Shown here: in pieces, positions 33,099-41,865 of the stretch
Layout of the letters: every line of letters begins with the position of its first letter
Position numbering within the stretch: position 1 is the stretch's first letter
Source: Brevibacillus reuszeri
GTDB taxonomy: Bacteria > Bacillota > Bacilli > Brevibacillales > Brevibacillaceae
DNA: 64,000 nt
Reading direction: 5' to 3'
NCBI RefSeq assembly: GCF_002897295.1
Contig: NZ_BEXF01000007.1
Span: forward strand, 124,001-188,000
Translations under genes and position numbers: made by a program
Notes under the pieces: generated by a model
What the model saw: only the letters and a program-made list of their open reading frames with translations
Told to the model about the DNA's origin: nothing
Databases searched by the model: none

Positions 33099-35243
33099 TT
33101 ATGCTTTCTTCACGCGAATGGTATCATTCTCTACCTCAATTACAATCGCGCTCACATTTTCTTCATCAATCACCAGATCTGCAACGCCATCCTCCACGTA
33201 TTGCTGAATCACCCGACGCAGCGGACGTGCACCAAAGGATGGGTTGTAGCCCAGCTCAACCAGCTTTTCCTTCGCCGCATCGGTAATGCTCATTTCCATG
33301 CCTTGCTCGTGAAGACTTGCCTTCACATCCTGCAGCAAGAGGTCAACGATTTTGACCAAATCCGCTTTTTCCAAATGGGTAAAGGAAATAATTGAGTCAA
33401 AGCGATTCAAAAACTCTGGTTTAAAGAATCCGGCGAGTGATTCCAGTACAGTTGCGACCTTTGGTGTTTTTGCTCCAAAGCCAACCTCGATTTTGCGTTC
33501 ACTCACACCTGCGTTGCTGGTAGCGATAATGACCGTTTCCTTGAAGCTTACTGTGCGTCCCTGGCTGTCAGTTAAACGACCATCCTCTAAAATTTGCAGG
33601 AACATGTGCTGAACGTCTGGATGAGCTTTTTCAATTTCGTCCAGCAAAATAATGCTGTAAGGATTTCTACGCACACGCTCGGTCAGCTGGCCAGCTTCTT
33701 CATGTCCAACATAACCCGGAGGCGAACCGATCAGCTTGGATACCGAATGCTTCTCCATGTACTCGCTCATATCCAAGCGAATCATGGAATCGGGTGTGCC
33801 AAACAGCTCTTCTGCCAATGCTTTCGACAATTCGGTTTTCCCGACTCCCGTAGGACCAACGAACAGAAAGGACGCAATTGGTCTGTTTTTTGGCTTCAGC
33901 CCGGCGCGGCTGCGACGAATCGCTTTGGCTACGGACGTTACCGCTTCAGACTGACCGATGACCTTGGTTTCCAGATGAGCCGCCAGATTTTTCATTTTCG
34001 CCTGCTCATCGCTTTGCAGCTTGCGAACAGGAATGCCTGTCTTCTGCTCAATCATTTCCTGAATGTCTGCTACTTCAACAGTAGAGCGCTGCTCAGCTTT
34101 GTCCAGCTGATCCATTTTTTCGAGAAGACCAGCTTCTTCATCGCGCAGACGGGCTGCACGTTCGTACTCTTCCTGATGCGTAGCCTCGTTTTTCTCTTTT
34201 GCGATTTGTTGCAGACGCTCATGCAGCTCTGTCGTATCCTGTGTGGAAGAACGCAGATTCAAGCGGGAGCCAGCCTCATCCATCAGGTCAATCGCCTTAT
34301 CTGGGAGAAAACGATCCTGGATGTAACGATGGGAATACTCTACACATGCACGAATCACATCATCCGAATAGGAGACATTATGAAAGGCTTCATATTTCGG
34401 ACGCAGTCCTTTTAAAATCTCGATCGCCGCTTCTACACTTGGCTCTTTTACCATCACTGGCTGTAATCTGCGTTCCAGCGCTGCGTCTTTTTCAATTACA
34501 CGGTACTCTTTTAATGTCGTAGCACCAATCAGTTGCAGCTCGCCACGAGCCAAAGCCGGTTTCAAAATGTTCCCTGCATCCATGGAGCCCTCTGCTGATC
34601 CTGCACCAACGAGGAGATGAATCTCATCGACGAACAGAATCACGTTTTTGCGCTTTTGCAGCTCAGCAATGACTTGCTTCACTTTCTCTTCGAATTGTCC
34701 GCGAATGCCGGTGCCAGCCACAAGTGAAGCGACATCGAGAATGTAGACCTGCTTGTTTTTCAGCTTGGCAGGAACTTGTCCTTCCGTAATGCGCAAGGCC
34801 AATCCTTCGGCGATCGCAGTCTTTCCGACCCCTGGCTCACCGATTAGAACCGGATTATTTTTATTGCGGCGGTTCAAAATTTCAATCACTCGTTCGATTT
34901 CTTGTTCGCGCCCAATGACGGGATCAATCAACCCAGCTCGGGCTGCATCGTTTAGATTCCGGCCCAAGTCATCCAGGATGCCACCACGGTCAGGCGATTG
35001 CGCCTCTGATTGTGGCTGAAAACCGGAATTGCCTTGAGCCGATGCAGATTTCGCGAAGTTTTGAAAGAATTCGTCCAAGCCGGAGAAGGATGAAAATGGA
35101 CTGAAGCCCATACCGATCCCCATTTTGTTGCTTAGCTTGGCATTGCATTCACTACACAGATTGTACTTCTGTTGCTGATTTTGCAGCTTTATATGAACCG
35201 AGACTGTTGCCTGGCGTTGTTTGCAGATTTCACATTGCATCAT
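33099..35243 (-). CDS. clpE: ATP-dependent Clp protease ATP-binding subunit ClpE
   Basis: A 714-residue Hsp100 chaperone that unfolds proteins for ClpP. An N-terminal zinc ribbon (Cys4, Cys7, Cys30, Cys33) distinguishes ClpE from ClpC. The first AAA+ domain has GEPGVGKTA and [17 protein letters not shown]-like insert ([16 protein letters not shown]) follows, then the second AAA+ domain with GPTGVGKTE and [13 protein letters not shown]. Two CtsR operators overlap its promoter, so heat or protein stress should induce it. GGGGG precedes ATG 35243. Confidence 0.94.
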   Translation of the reverse strand: MMQCEICKQRQATVSVHIKLQNQQQKYNLCSECNAKLSNKMGIGMGFSPFSSFSGLDEFFQNFAKSASAQGNSGFQPQSEAQSPDRGGILDDLGRNLNDAARAGLIDPVIGREQEIERVIEILNRRNKNNPVLIGEPGVGKTAIAEGLALRITEGQVPAKLKNKQVYILDVASLVAGTGIRGQFEEKVKQVIAELQKRKNVILFVDEIHLLVGAGSAEGSMDAGNILKPALARGELQLIGATTLKEYRVIEKDAALERRLQPVMVKEPSVEAAIEILKGLRPKYEAFHNVSYSDDVIRACVEYSHRYIQDRFLPDKAIDLMDEAGSRLNLRSSTQDTTELHERLQQIAKEKNEATHQEEYERAARLRDEEAGLLEKMDQLDKAEQRSTVEVADIQEMIEQKTGIPVRKLQSDEQAKMKNLAAHLETKVIGQSEAVTSVAKAIRRSRAGLKPKNRPIASFLFVGPTGVGKTELSKALAEELFGTPDSMIRLDMSEYMEKHSVSKLIGSPPGYVGHEEAGQLTERVRRNPYSIILLDEIEKAHPDVQHMFLQILEDGRLTDSQGRTVSFKETVIIATSNAGVSERKIEVGFGAKTPKVATVLESLAGFFKPEFLNRFDSIISFTHLEKADLVKIVDLLLQDVKASLHEQGMEMSITDAAKEKLVELGYNPSFGARPLRRVIQQYVEDGVADLVIDEENVSAIVIEVENDTIRVKKA

Positions 35244-35313
35244 TCATTACCCCCTACATGTTCTTTCTTTAAAATAGATACTTTCTATTGGTTAAGCGAA
35301 AGGTTCAACTTCA

Positions 35314-35371
35314 TTTGACCATTTCTGACCTTCGCTGATTTCATTATAATTTGACCTTCTTTGACTTTCAA
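35314..35371 (-). promoter_or_regulatory. clpE promoter with two CtsR operators
   Basis: On the minus strand TTGAAA (35366-35371), 17 nt and TATAAT (35343-35348) form a strong sigma-A promoter. CtsR boxes (consensus GGTCAAA-N3-GGTCAAA) lie at 35350-35366 (AGTCAAAGAAGGTCAAA), inside the spacer, and at 35314-35330 (GGTCAGAAATGGTCAAA), downstream of the start site. The placement predicts repression by CtsR, whose gene is not in this window. Confidence 0.88.
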
Positions 35372-35499
35372 GAGGATTTGTTTGGAATCAAAAAAATCCT
35401 TTCGGAAAACCTATTTACGTAGGACTTTACGCTATTGCCTCACTATGAATCCCTTCCTATAATGATCATGAGATAGATAAATGTCAGGGGGCTCTTCAC

Positions 35500-36045
35500 T
35501 TGAACACACTTGCATATGGACTCCTAGGGCTGGTTGCCCGAACGCCAAGCTCTGGCTACGATTTGATGCTCCAGCTACAGCCCTTTTGGCAGGCCAAGCA
35601 CAGTCAGATTTATCCGCTTTTGGCCAAGCTCGAACAAGAAGGCTATCTGGAGTTCACCCGTGTCCATCAAACGGATCGGCCAGACAAGAAGGTATACTCC
35701 ATCACCGAGAAAGGACAGATTGCTTTAAAGCTATGGCTTGGTCAACCAGCAGCAGAGCCGGTGGTGCGTGATGAGCTCGTGTTAAAAGCATACTGTATGT
35801 GGCTCGCCGACGAAAAAATGGCGAATGCGATCTTCACAGAGCGCATGGACCATTGCAAAGAACAACTCCAAATGTATGAGGATTACATAAAGGAACTCTC
35901 AACAGACTGTGAAGGTGTCCCCGATCATCCGGACCATCCTTCCTTTGGTGATTACATTCTGCTTTCCTGGGGTGCTCGCCGGATGAAGGACGATATTAGC
36001 TGGTGTGAATGGGTAATGGATTTACTGAAGAAACGCTCGAAATAA
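35500..36045 (+). CDS. PadR family transcriptional regulator
   Basis: A 181-residue PadR protein: winged helix at residues 1-80 (LAYGLLGLVARTPSSGYDLM...IYPLLAKLEQEGYLEFTRV, then YSITEKGQIALKLWL) and a C-terminal helical dimerisation domain (about 90-180). TTG 35500 follows GGGGGC at 7 nt. No obvious target gene is adjacent; it is monocistronic with a strong terminator. PadR proteins sense phenolics or drugs and often regulate efflux; the ligand here is unknown. Confidence 0.9.
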   Translation: MNTLAYGLLGLVARTPSSGYDLMLQLQPFWQAKHSQIYPLLAKLEQEGYLEFTRVHQTDRPDKKVYSITEKGQIALKLWLGQPAAEPVVRDELVLKAYCMWLADEKMANAIFTERMDHCKEQLQMYEDYIKELSTDCEGVPDHPDHPSFGDYILLSWGARRMKDDISWCEWVMDLLKKRSK

Positions 36046-36068
36046 ATATGTTGTTTATACACGACAAA

Positions 36069-36110
36069 AAAAACGAGTCCCGGAACCTTTCTCCTGGACT
36101 CGTTTTGCTA
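36069..36110. terminator. Bidirectional terminator between padR and rbsK
   Basis: AAAACGAGTCC pairs with GGACTCGTTTT around a 16-nt loop; A-run upstream and T-run downstream. Confidence 0.85.
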
Positions 36111-36136
36111 TTGCTATGCTGCTGTAAGGCTTTGTT

Positions 36137-37039
36137 TTAGAAAGAATGTGCTTCTACTTCTTCTATCGTAGGAAGAGAGGGTTGTGCGCCTTTCTTTGTT
36201 ACGACCAATGCTGCCACTTTGCTGGCGAAGCTCGCTGCTTCCTCTTCGGACATTCCTTTGGTAATGCCGACAGCAAATGCAGCTGTAAAGGAATCGCCTG
36301 CTGCGGTGGTATCCACCGGCTCCACAGGGTAAGCAGGAATGTGCGCAGCCTTGTCTGCCGTCACAAGCAACGCCCCCTTTTCCCCCATCGTCACGATTGC
36401 CCGTTTCGGACCGCTCTCCAGAAGCTTGCGAGCTGCTGCCTGTACTTCCTCCAACGTAGTTACTGGCATTCCAGTTAAAATCTCCAGCTCTGTTTCATTT
36501 GGCGTAACTGTATGAACGGCACTCAATAGCTCACCCGGCAGCTCGCATGCTGGAGCCGGATTTAAAATGACGAGCTTGCCCATTTCAGTGGCGCGCTTGG
36601 CTACATGCAAAACAACAGCAAGCGGGATTTCCAGCTGAAGCAAAATCACGTCGCTTTGCTCCAAGAGCGCGATGTTTTGCTCCATATGCTCCACACTTAC
36701 CAGCGCATTTGAGCCGGGTACAAGCACGATGTTATTTTCGCCGTCATCGCTGACATTGATAAAGGCCATGCCCGTGGTCCCTACTCGTGACACTCCTTCT
36801 ACATGAACCTTGGAATCCGACATGCCAGAAAGTAAAATCGATCCATTCTCGTCTGCGCCGACCATGCCTACCATAGAAACATGTGCGCCTAAACGCGCTG
36901 CGGCAACCGCCTGATTCGCTCCCTTTCCCCCCGGAATCAGTTGAAAGGAATGGCTCGATATCGTCTCGCCTGCTTTTGGCAGATGATGCACATGGGTGAC
37001 GAGATCCATGTTGATGCTTCCGACTACTACGATTTTCAC
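36137..37039 (-). CDS. rbsK: Ribokinase
   Basis: A 300-residue PfkB-family sugar kinase phosphorylating ribose at O5. Landmarks: VVVGSINMDLVTHV at the N-terminus, the GGKGANQAVAAARLG signature 1, ILNPAPA, and signature 2 PVDTTAAGDSFTAAF carrying the catalytic Asp. GTG 37039 lies ten bases after GGGAGG; the frame to 37087 has no better start. No rbsR, rbsD or rbsACB genes are adjacent, so this is an isolated kinase, possibly for salvaged nucleosides. Confidence 0.92.
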   Translation of the reverse strand: MKIVVVGSINMDLVTHVHHLPKAGETISSHSFQLIPGGKGANQAVAAARLGAHVSMVGMVGADENGSILLSGMSDSKVHVEGVSRVGTTGMAFINVSDDGENNIVLVPGSNALVSVEHMEQNIALLEQSDVILLQLEIPLAVVLHVAKRATEMGKLVILNPAPACELPGELLSAVHTVTPNETELEILTGMPVTTLEEVQAAARKLLESGPKRAIVTMGEKGALLVTADKAAHIPAYPVEPVDTTAAGDSFTAAFAVGITKGMSEEEAASFASKVAALVVTKKGAQPSLPTIEEVEAHSF

Positions 37040-37182
37040 TGTTAGGCTGCCTCCCTTGTCTTTCTCTTCTCTATACACGTACATCATTATTGATTTCAGT
37101 CAGTTCTGTGGTACTGTGCCCAATCGTTAATGATAACATCGACAGTTGTCTCTTTCAATAAACCGTTATGCGATCCTCCTGT

Positions 37183-37211
37183 GTTATAATTCGAGATGAG
37201 GGACCATCCCT
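37183..37211 (+). promoter_or_regulatory. Extended -10 promoter and 5' hairpin of the hydrolase leader transcript
   Basis: TGTTATAAT (37182-37190) is an extended -10 element with no clear -35. The predicted RNA starts near 37197 with GAGGGA-N3-TCCCTC, a 6-bp hairpin at its 5' end. A 9-codon ORF at 37241 and the hydrolase gene at 37377 follow. Confidence 0.55.
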
Positions 37212-37240
37212 CCTATACATGTTGGAAGGAGCTGCTCGCC

Positions 37241-37270
37241 ATGATTATCAAGTTCATTCGCTTGCGATAA
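37241..37270 (+). CDS. Leader peptide MIIKFIRLR upstream of the alpha/beta hydrolase
   Basis: ATG 37241 is preceded by GAAGGAG at good spacing and encodes nine residues ending Arg-Leu-Arg, then TAA. R-L-R is the +x+ motif at which macrolide-bound ribosomes stall (as in ErmDL). The ORF sits inside a hairpin made by GATTATC (37242-37248 region) and GATAATC (37266-37272 region). The downstream gene is an RdmC-like alpha/beta hydrolase, a fold that includes polyketide and macrolide esterases. Regulation by a drug-stalled ribosome is inference, but the pieces fit. Confidence 0.5.
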   Translation: MIIKFIRLR

Positions 37271-37376
37271 TCGAAGGTACTTTTCAGTATTGCTCACTTT
37301 TTTTCATTGAAATGAGTGGGTTTATTTGAATGTGCTCTTTTGTATCACGCAAACCGAATGAAACGAGGAGATCATG

Positions 37377-38231
37377 ATGAGAGAACAGATCCAGAACATT
37401 AATGGAATTGATATTTGCAGCGAAGCTTTTGGGAGCCCAGCCGATCCGGCAGTCTTACTGATCATGGGGGCTACGTGCTCTATGGTTTATTGGGATGAAG
37501 AGTTTTGCCAACGTCTGGCGGACACGGGCAAATATGTTATTCGCTTTGATAATCGAGATGTTGGCCGCTCTGTAACTTACGAGCCAGGGACCTCTAACTA
37601 TACCGTGGCAGATATGGCTAATGATGCTGTCGGCTTACTCGATGCTTATGGTATTGCAAAGGCTCACATTGTTGGGATGTCGCTCGGCGGAATGATTGCA
37701 CAAGTGATTGCGATCAAGTACCCGCAAAGAATGCTGACGATGACCTTGATTGCTTCAAGCTTTTTCGGCTCCGAAGACAACACACGGAATCTCCCTCCGA
37801 TGGACGAAAGAATCCTTGCTTTCCATGCGAAAGCTGGCACGCTGGATTGGTCCGACCATGACGCAGTTGCCAGCTACATGGTGGAAGGCTCTCGCTTGCT
37901 CTGCGGCTCCAAACGAAAATTTGATGAAGAGCGTGTATACAAGCAGGTCACAACAGAAATCAAGCGAGCCAACCAATTGCTCAGCATGTTCAATCACGCT
38001 CTGCTCACTGGCGATGATTTCTATGAAGACAAAATAAATGAAATTCTCGTTCCGACACTTGTAATTCACGGAACAGATGATCAGGTGCTTCCTTATGCAC
38101 ATGGCCTTGCGCTGGCAGAGGAGATACCACATGCCACCCTGCTTACTCTTGAAGGGACAGGACATGAAATCCACAGTGATGATTGGGATCAGATGATTGC
38201 TGCGATCTACACACATACGCTTCATTCGTAA
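37377..38231 (+). CDS. Alpha/beta hydrolase (RdmC-like esterase group)
   Basis: A 284-residue hydrolase. The catalytic triad is Ser102 in VGMSLGG, an Asp at 234 or 235 in IHGTDDQVLP, and His263 in EGTGHEIH. An oxyanion region lies in LLIMGATCSMVYWDEEFCQRLAD, and RFDNRDVGRS is typical of the aclacinomycin methylesterase RdmC group, which also covers macrolide esterases such as EstT. ATG 37377 is six bases after GAGGAG; ATG 37374 is too close. A leader peptide ORF with an RLR end lies 107 nt upstream. The substrate is not proven. Confidence 0.87.
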   Translation: MREQIQNINGIDICSEAFGSPADPAVLLIMGATCSMVYWDEEFCQRLADTGKYVIRFDNRDVGRSVTYEPGTSNYTVADMANDAVGLLDAYGIAKAHIVGMSLGGMIAQVIAIKYPQRMLTMTLIASSFFGSEDNTRNLPPMDERILAFHAKAGTLDWSDHDAVASYMVEGSRLLCGSKRKFDEERVYKQVTTEIKRANQLLSMFNHALLTGDDFYEDKINEILVPTLVIHGTDDQVLPYAHGLALAEEIPHATLLTLEGTGHEIHSDDWDQMIAAIYTHTLHS

Positions 38232-38273
38232 TTAGCAAATCTCCGAAGCCTTGCGTGCTCTGTTTAAAAAAAC

Positions 38274-38310
38274 GAAGCCGACTGCGATCTGCAGCCGGCT
38301 TCTCTCTTTT
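38274..38310 (+). terminator. Terminator of the alpha/beta hydrolase gene
   Basis: GAAGCCG-CTGC pairs with GCAG-CGGCTTC around GATCT, then TCTCTTTTG. Confidence 0.75.
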
Positions 38311-38376
38311 GTGATCACAATAATTTTTTGATCCATCAGGGTTCTTTGCATCCTGTTTGTACCCATAATCGATCGT

Positions 38377-39759
38377 TCAATCCCGCAATCTACGCGAGGA
38401 TACGATCAAACCGCTCTCGACTTGAATCTGCACCAGCTTTTGAATAGGAACGACCGTGTAATCGAGTTCTTCCTCCAGCTTTCTACAGCTTTCTTTTAAA
38501 TACTCCGCTGCCCGGCTTCGCGCGTCCTCTAAATCAATCAGCGCTTGCTCATCGGCCTTGTCTTCCTTTTTCAACCGCTCCATCTCGTACTCTGCCCCAC
38601 GAGCGATCAGCCCAGCCAATAGGCTGTTGTAGAACCTTGCGATGACAGTATTGTCCAATACTTCTGAAACCTTCGCAGGAAGCTCGAATTCCGGTGCTTC
38701 CGCCCATTTTCTTTTTGCATCGTCTGACGATTTCCCGTATCTAATCATCTGTTCTACCAGAATGACAAACGGATTTTCAGGCACGATGTACTTCCGAATG
38801 CCCGATAAGAATTCGTCTATTTTGGCATAGTGCTTTTGATTGATCTCGATGTTTTTCCCGATTGCTTCACGTCTCGTGATTGTACTGTCACTCATATCCT
38901 GGACCCGTGCATCGAAGAAATACGGCAGCTCCGTCAATAGCGTCACACAGTCGTTTTTCTCAAGTGCGTAGTCTGCGCTGCTGGTCCCGCATGGGATGAG
39001 CGACTCTGGTGCCACATCCGAATATTTCTCCAAATAGTCGTACTCTTCTGCAGCCCCGATCATTTTATAAATCGCTTCGGATAATTTCGTGCAAGAAGGG
39101 GATTCCGGCTCCCCCAAGTTCAACGCCACACCATGCTTGATTGCCGTTGCACGCAGCTCCTCGTAAATATCCTCGTACTCATGGGTAATGTACCAATAGG
39201 CGCCACCGAAGCCTGCGTTGTGCAACGAATAAAGAAACTCTGGCTTCGTCTCATCGATGACTTTCATGATCGCCTGTGTTTCCGGCATTGGGTCGTTGTA
39301 ATGTAAGTTTTTGTAGTTGATCGGGAATGTCCATTCCACCTGCTCGGCACTACCCGGTCGATAGAAATTTTTGACGTAGGTGTAAATATTGTAAGGTCCT
39401 TTAAACCAGCCCTCATTCAACTTGGTCCCATCTGGATCTGCACATTTGATCATGTACCAGGTATAGCCGGATTCTTTACGAAATTCTTCATCCTCAGCCA
39501 AAGCCCTCGACAAGTATTCCAGTGTCATCGCTCCGATAGGCTCATTTGGATGTGGTAGGGCAAAGAGAAGCGCATTTTTCACCCCTTCTCCTATTTTCAG
39601 CCCCAGGATCGGGTGACCAGCTCTGGACTTTCCAGCTTCAAAAAGTGTCACAACATCCGGGTATTCACTCGCCAGCTGCCGCGTACTCGCATCCAGTTCA
39701 TCAACCGTCAGAAAGGTTTCGTAATTGGGGACATTTTCGACAATCTTACTAATGTTCAT
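38377..39759 (-). CDS. M14 family zinc carboxypeptidase
   Basis: A 460-residue metallopeptidase without signal peptide, so probably cytoplasmic. Zinc ligands are His70 and Glu73 in ALPHPNEP and His180 in FLYSLHNAG; the catalytic Glu is likely in VTLLTELPYFF. The family is usually 350-450 residues, and an extra helical, charged C-terminal part follows here from about residue 330. ATG 39759 lies 8 nt after GAGGAGG. It follows a GbsR regulator and an MFS transporter on the same strand, suggesting import and processing of a peptide or amino-acid conjugate. Substrate unknown. Confidence 0.85.
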   Translation of the reverse strand: MNISKIVENVPNYETFLTVDELDASTRQLASEYPDVVTLFEAGKSRAGHPILGLKIGEGVKNALLFALPHPNEPIGAMTLEYLSRALAEDEEFRKESGYTWYMIKCADPDGTKLNEGWFKGPYNIYTYVKNFYRPGSAEQVEWTFPINYKNLHYNDPMPETQAIMKVIDETKPEFLYSLHNAGFGGAYWYITHEYEDIYEELRATAIKHGVALNLGEPESPSCTKLSEAIYKMIGAAEEYDYLEKYSDVAPESLIPCGTSSADYALEKNDCVTLLTELPYFFDARVQDMSDSTITRREAIGKNIEINQKHYAKIDEFLSGIRKYIVPENPFVILVEQMIRYGKSSDDAKRKWAEAPEFELPAKVSEVLDNTVIARFYNSLLAGLIARGAEYEMERLKKEDKADEQALIDLEDARSRAAEYLKESCRKLEEELDYTVVPIQKLVQIQVESGLIVSSRRLRD

Positions 39760-39798
39760 TTAAAAATCCTCCTCTACTTAACCAATTGCATATTATTC

Positions 39799-40272
39799 TT
39801 ATTCCGTTCTGGTTTCACTTTTTTTAGAACGCACGTCTGATAAAAATTGCTCATATTTTTCTATGAAAAAATCCGCTGCTTCAATAGATTCTTTGAATCT
39901 TTGGTAAACGATCTCATCATCTTTAACTAAGTGCTGATATTTTTTGAATATTGCTTGTCTCGAAATTATCTCCATTAACAAATGGCTCACGTCTTTTTCA
40001 AGGGAATCGGAAGCCAGGATGTAATAATTCATACGATCACCAATAAGCGTCTTTTTTTCTACAATCCCAATCTGAATTAGCAAGTTTACATTAGTAGAAA
40101 CCGCTCCAAGGCTTATTTGAAGTGTCGACGATATTTGTTGAGAAGACAACGGACCGTTTGTTACCATGAGAAGTCCCATAATGCGCCCAGCGACTCTTGG
40201 CAGATGTTGGCGCTCATAGTCTAAACCGATTTCTTCAATAAATGTGAGAACTTCGGGGGTAATATTACTCAA
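39799..40272 (-). CDS. GbsR/MarR family transcriptional regulator
   Basis: A 157-residue winged-helix protein. The DNA-binding part is GRIMGLLMVTNGPLSSQQISSTLQISLGAVSTNVNLLIQIGIVEK, followed by a C-terminal helical region. TTG 40272 is preferred because GAAGGAG lies 8 nt ahead; ATG 40290 overlaps that site. It sits between an MFS gene (upstream) and an M14 peptidase (downstream), all on the minus strand. A palindrome at 41723-41742 upstream of the MFS gene is a candidate operator for it. Confidence 0.86.
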   Translation of the reverse strand: MSNITPEVLTFIEEIGLDYERQHLPRVAGRIMGLLMVTNGPLSSQQISSTLQISLGAVSTNVNLLIQIGIVEKKTLIGDRMNYYILASDSLEKDVSHLLMEIISRQAIFKKYQHLVKDDEIVYQRFKESIEAADFFIEKYEQFLSDVRSKKSETRTE

Positions 40273-40365
40273 TGTTGATGCTCCTTCCATTAACCATGTC
40301 TTCCTTCAATTATTTAGCAAGTTGTATGTTTGCGCTACGATATTCACTTAAAGTTTGGTGATTTT

Positions 40366-41595
40366 CTATCCGCGTTCAATCTCGTTTGGTCTTTCCCTAA
40401 CCCACAACGAAATGATTACCGCCAGCATCGCACCTAAAACCAGAAAACCAAATCCGAATTGAAAAGAAAACGTATTGATAATCCACCCCATAGCGATCGG
40501 TGTTAGCATATTGGCTAATTTTCCTCCAAATAAAAGCACACCGGTTCCGATCCCCAAAACATTCGGGGGAATAACTCGCATCGTTAGTCCGATTACTGGT
40601 TGTGTAGTAAGGGAGAGGAAAAAAAGGGCAACCGATTCGTAAAAAACGAATTGTGGTACAGTCGATGACGTTAGCATCAACGAAAGAAAAATGGCTGAAA
40701 CAAGCAAAGAAGGTACTACCATACTGCGAAATTTCTTGCTAAAGTAACGATCAAATAACCGTCCGCCCAAAAGGCTGCCGATTGCCCCAATCAAAAGTGG
40801 CAACGACGTAGCCATACCCACCTCAGTTAACTCGAGACCTTTCTCTGTTGATAAGAAAGTAGGTATCCAAGTGAAAACTCCAATATTTACGATATTAAGT
40901 CCAAACATGATCCCTGTTAATTTCCATATGAACGTATTGCGTAGGACATCAACCATTCTCATTTCCGTACCTGCACTACTTAATTGTCCCTTTTCTTTTG
41001 CGGTTTTTATGTTGGGTTCCAATGATGTATCTGTATGCAGAGGTCGAGGCAAGAAAAATGAGATGATTAGTGCCAAGATTAGACCAAAACCAGCAGCTAC
41101 GTAGGAGGTCTTGTTCCAACCCATCATAGCTATCATCGAACCGACAATTATCGGAGCGATCGCTCCACCGAACAATTCAGCTGAAAAGACAAAAGCATTT
41201 GTTGTCGTACGAACTTCTACTGAGGTTCGTTCCGCAATAGCTTTCATGGTAGCCGGAGCTAAAGGGGCTTCAATAATCCCAAGCAAACACCGTATGCCGA
41301 GCAGAATGGCTAACCCAGTTACCATTCCAGTGAATGCAGTTAGTATAGCCCACAAAACTAATCCAATTGTAATGATACGCTTTGAACCTACCTTATCAGC
41401 TATCATGCCGCCAGGGATAGTAAAGATAGCACTACCAAGGAAGTATGCGCTTACAATTGTTCCCTGCTCCACAGCGTTTAGTTGAAGTTCCTCTGCGATT
41501 AGTGGTAGTGCCATAATAATTACGAAGGTACCAATGACCGATACGAACACCGAAAAAAATAAGATAATGGCACTGATTGGCGTAGACGTTTTCAC
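40366..41595 (-). CDS. MFS transporter
   Basis: A 409-residue, 12-helix major facilitator. The loop GGMIADKVGSKRIITIGLVLWAI is the MFS signature, and the GIRCLLGIIEAPLAPATMKAIAE segment resembles the anion:cation symporter group that imports organic acids. GTG 41595 follows GAGG at 8 nt. It appears to be the first gene of an operon with gbsR-type and M14 peptidase genes, so a likely role is uptake of the compound the peptidase hydrolyses. Confidence 0.86.
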   Translation of the reverse strand: MKTSTPISAIILFFSVFVSVIGTFVIIMALPLIAEELQLNAVEQGTIVSAYFLGSAIFTIPGGMIADKVGSKRIITIGLVLWAILTAFTGMVTGLAILLGIRCLLGIIEAPLAPATMKAIAERTSVEVRTTTNAFVFSAELFGGAIAPIIVGSMIAMMGWNKTSYVAAGFGLILALIISFFLPRPLHTDTSLEPNIKTAKEKGQLSSAGTEMRMVDVLRNTFIWKLTGIMFGLNIVNIGVFTWIPTFLSTEKGLELTEVGMATSLPLLIGAIGSLLGGRLFDRYFSKKFRSMVVPSLLVSAIFLSLMLTSSTVPQFVFYESVALFFLSLTTQPVIGLTMRVIPPNVLGIGTGVLLFGGKLANMLTPIAMGWIINTFSFQFGFGFLVLGAMLAVIISLWVRERPNEIERG

Positions 41596-41722
41596 GGCGT
41601 ATTCCTCACTTTACAGGTGTTGTACAACCATTTCGCATTTCTTACAATTTCATACAACTTCACTAACACTCCCATTTTTTTGAGCTTTTGTTTCTGTGTT
41701 ACTAATAGTATTACGTTTAGAT

Positions 41723-41742
41723 ATTTTAGTAAATACTAAAAT
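41723..41742. promoter_or_regulatory. Perfect palindrome upstream of the MFS-GbsR-peptidase genes
   Basis: ATTTTAGTA-AA-TACTAAAAT has 9-bp perfect arms, in a very AT-rich stretch 128 nt ahead of GTG 41595. Winged-helix MarR/GbsR dimers bind such sites, so it is a candidate operator. The rest of 41596-41809 shows no gene. Confidence 0.55.
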
Positions 41743-41809
41743 TAAAGAAAATAAAAAAACATCTAAAATTTATAAAAGATAAATCAACACATATCCGTCG
41801 GTATAACAA

Positions 41810-41850
41810 GAAAAAAGCGAATCCAAAATCTTGGGTCCGCTTTTTTCTCA
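41810..41850. terminator. Terminator downstream of the quinone oxidoreductase-like gene
   Basis: AAAAAAGCGAATCCAA pairs with TTGGGTCCGCTTTTTT (wobbles) around AATC. T-runs on both strands; on the minus strand it ends the gene at 41866-42795. Confidence 0.8.
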
Positions 41851-41865
41851 TTCCTGTACCAGGCC

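Noticed and set aside
33594-34415. 273-codon plus-strand ORF inside clpE
   Set aside because: Antisense shadow of two AAA+ domains.
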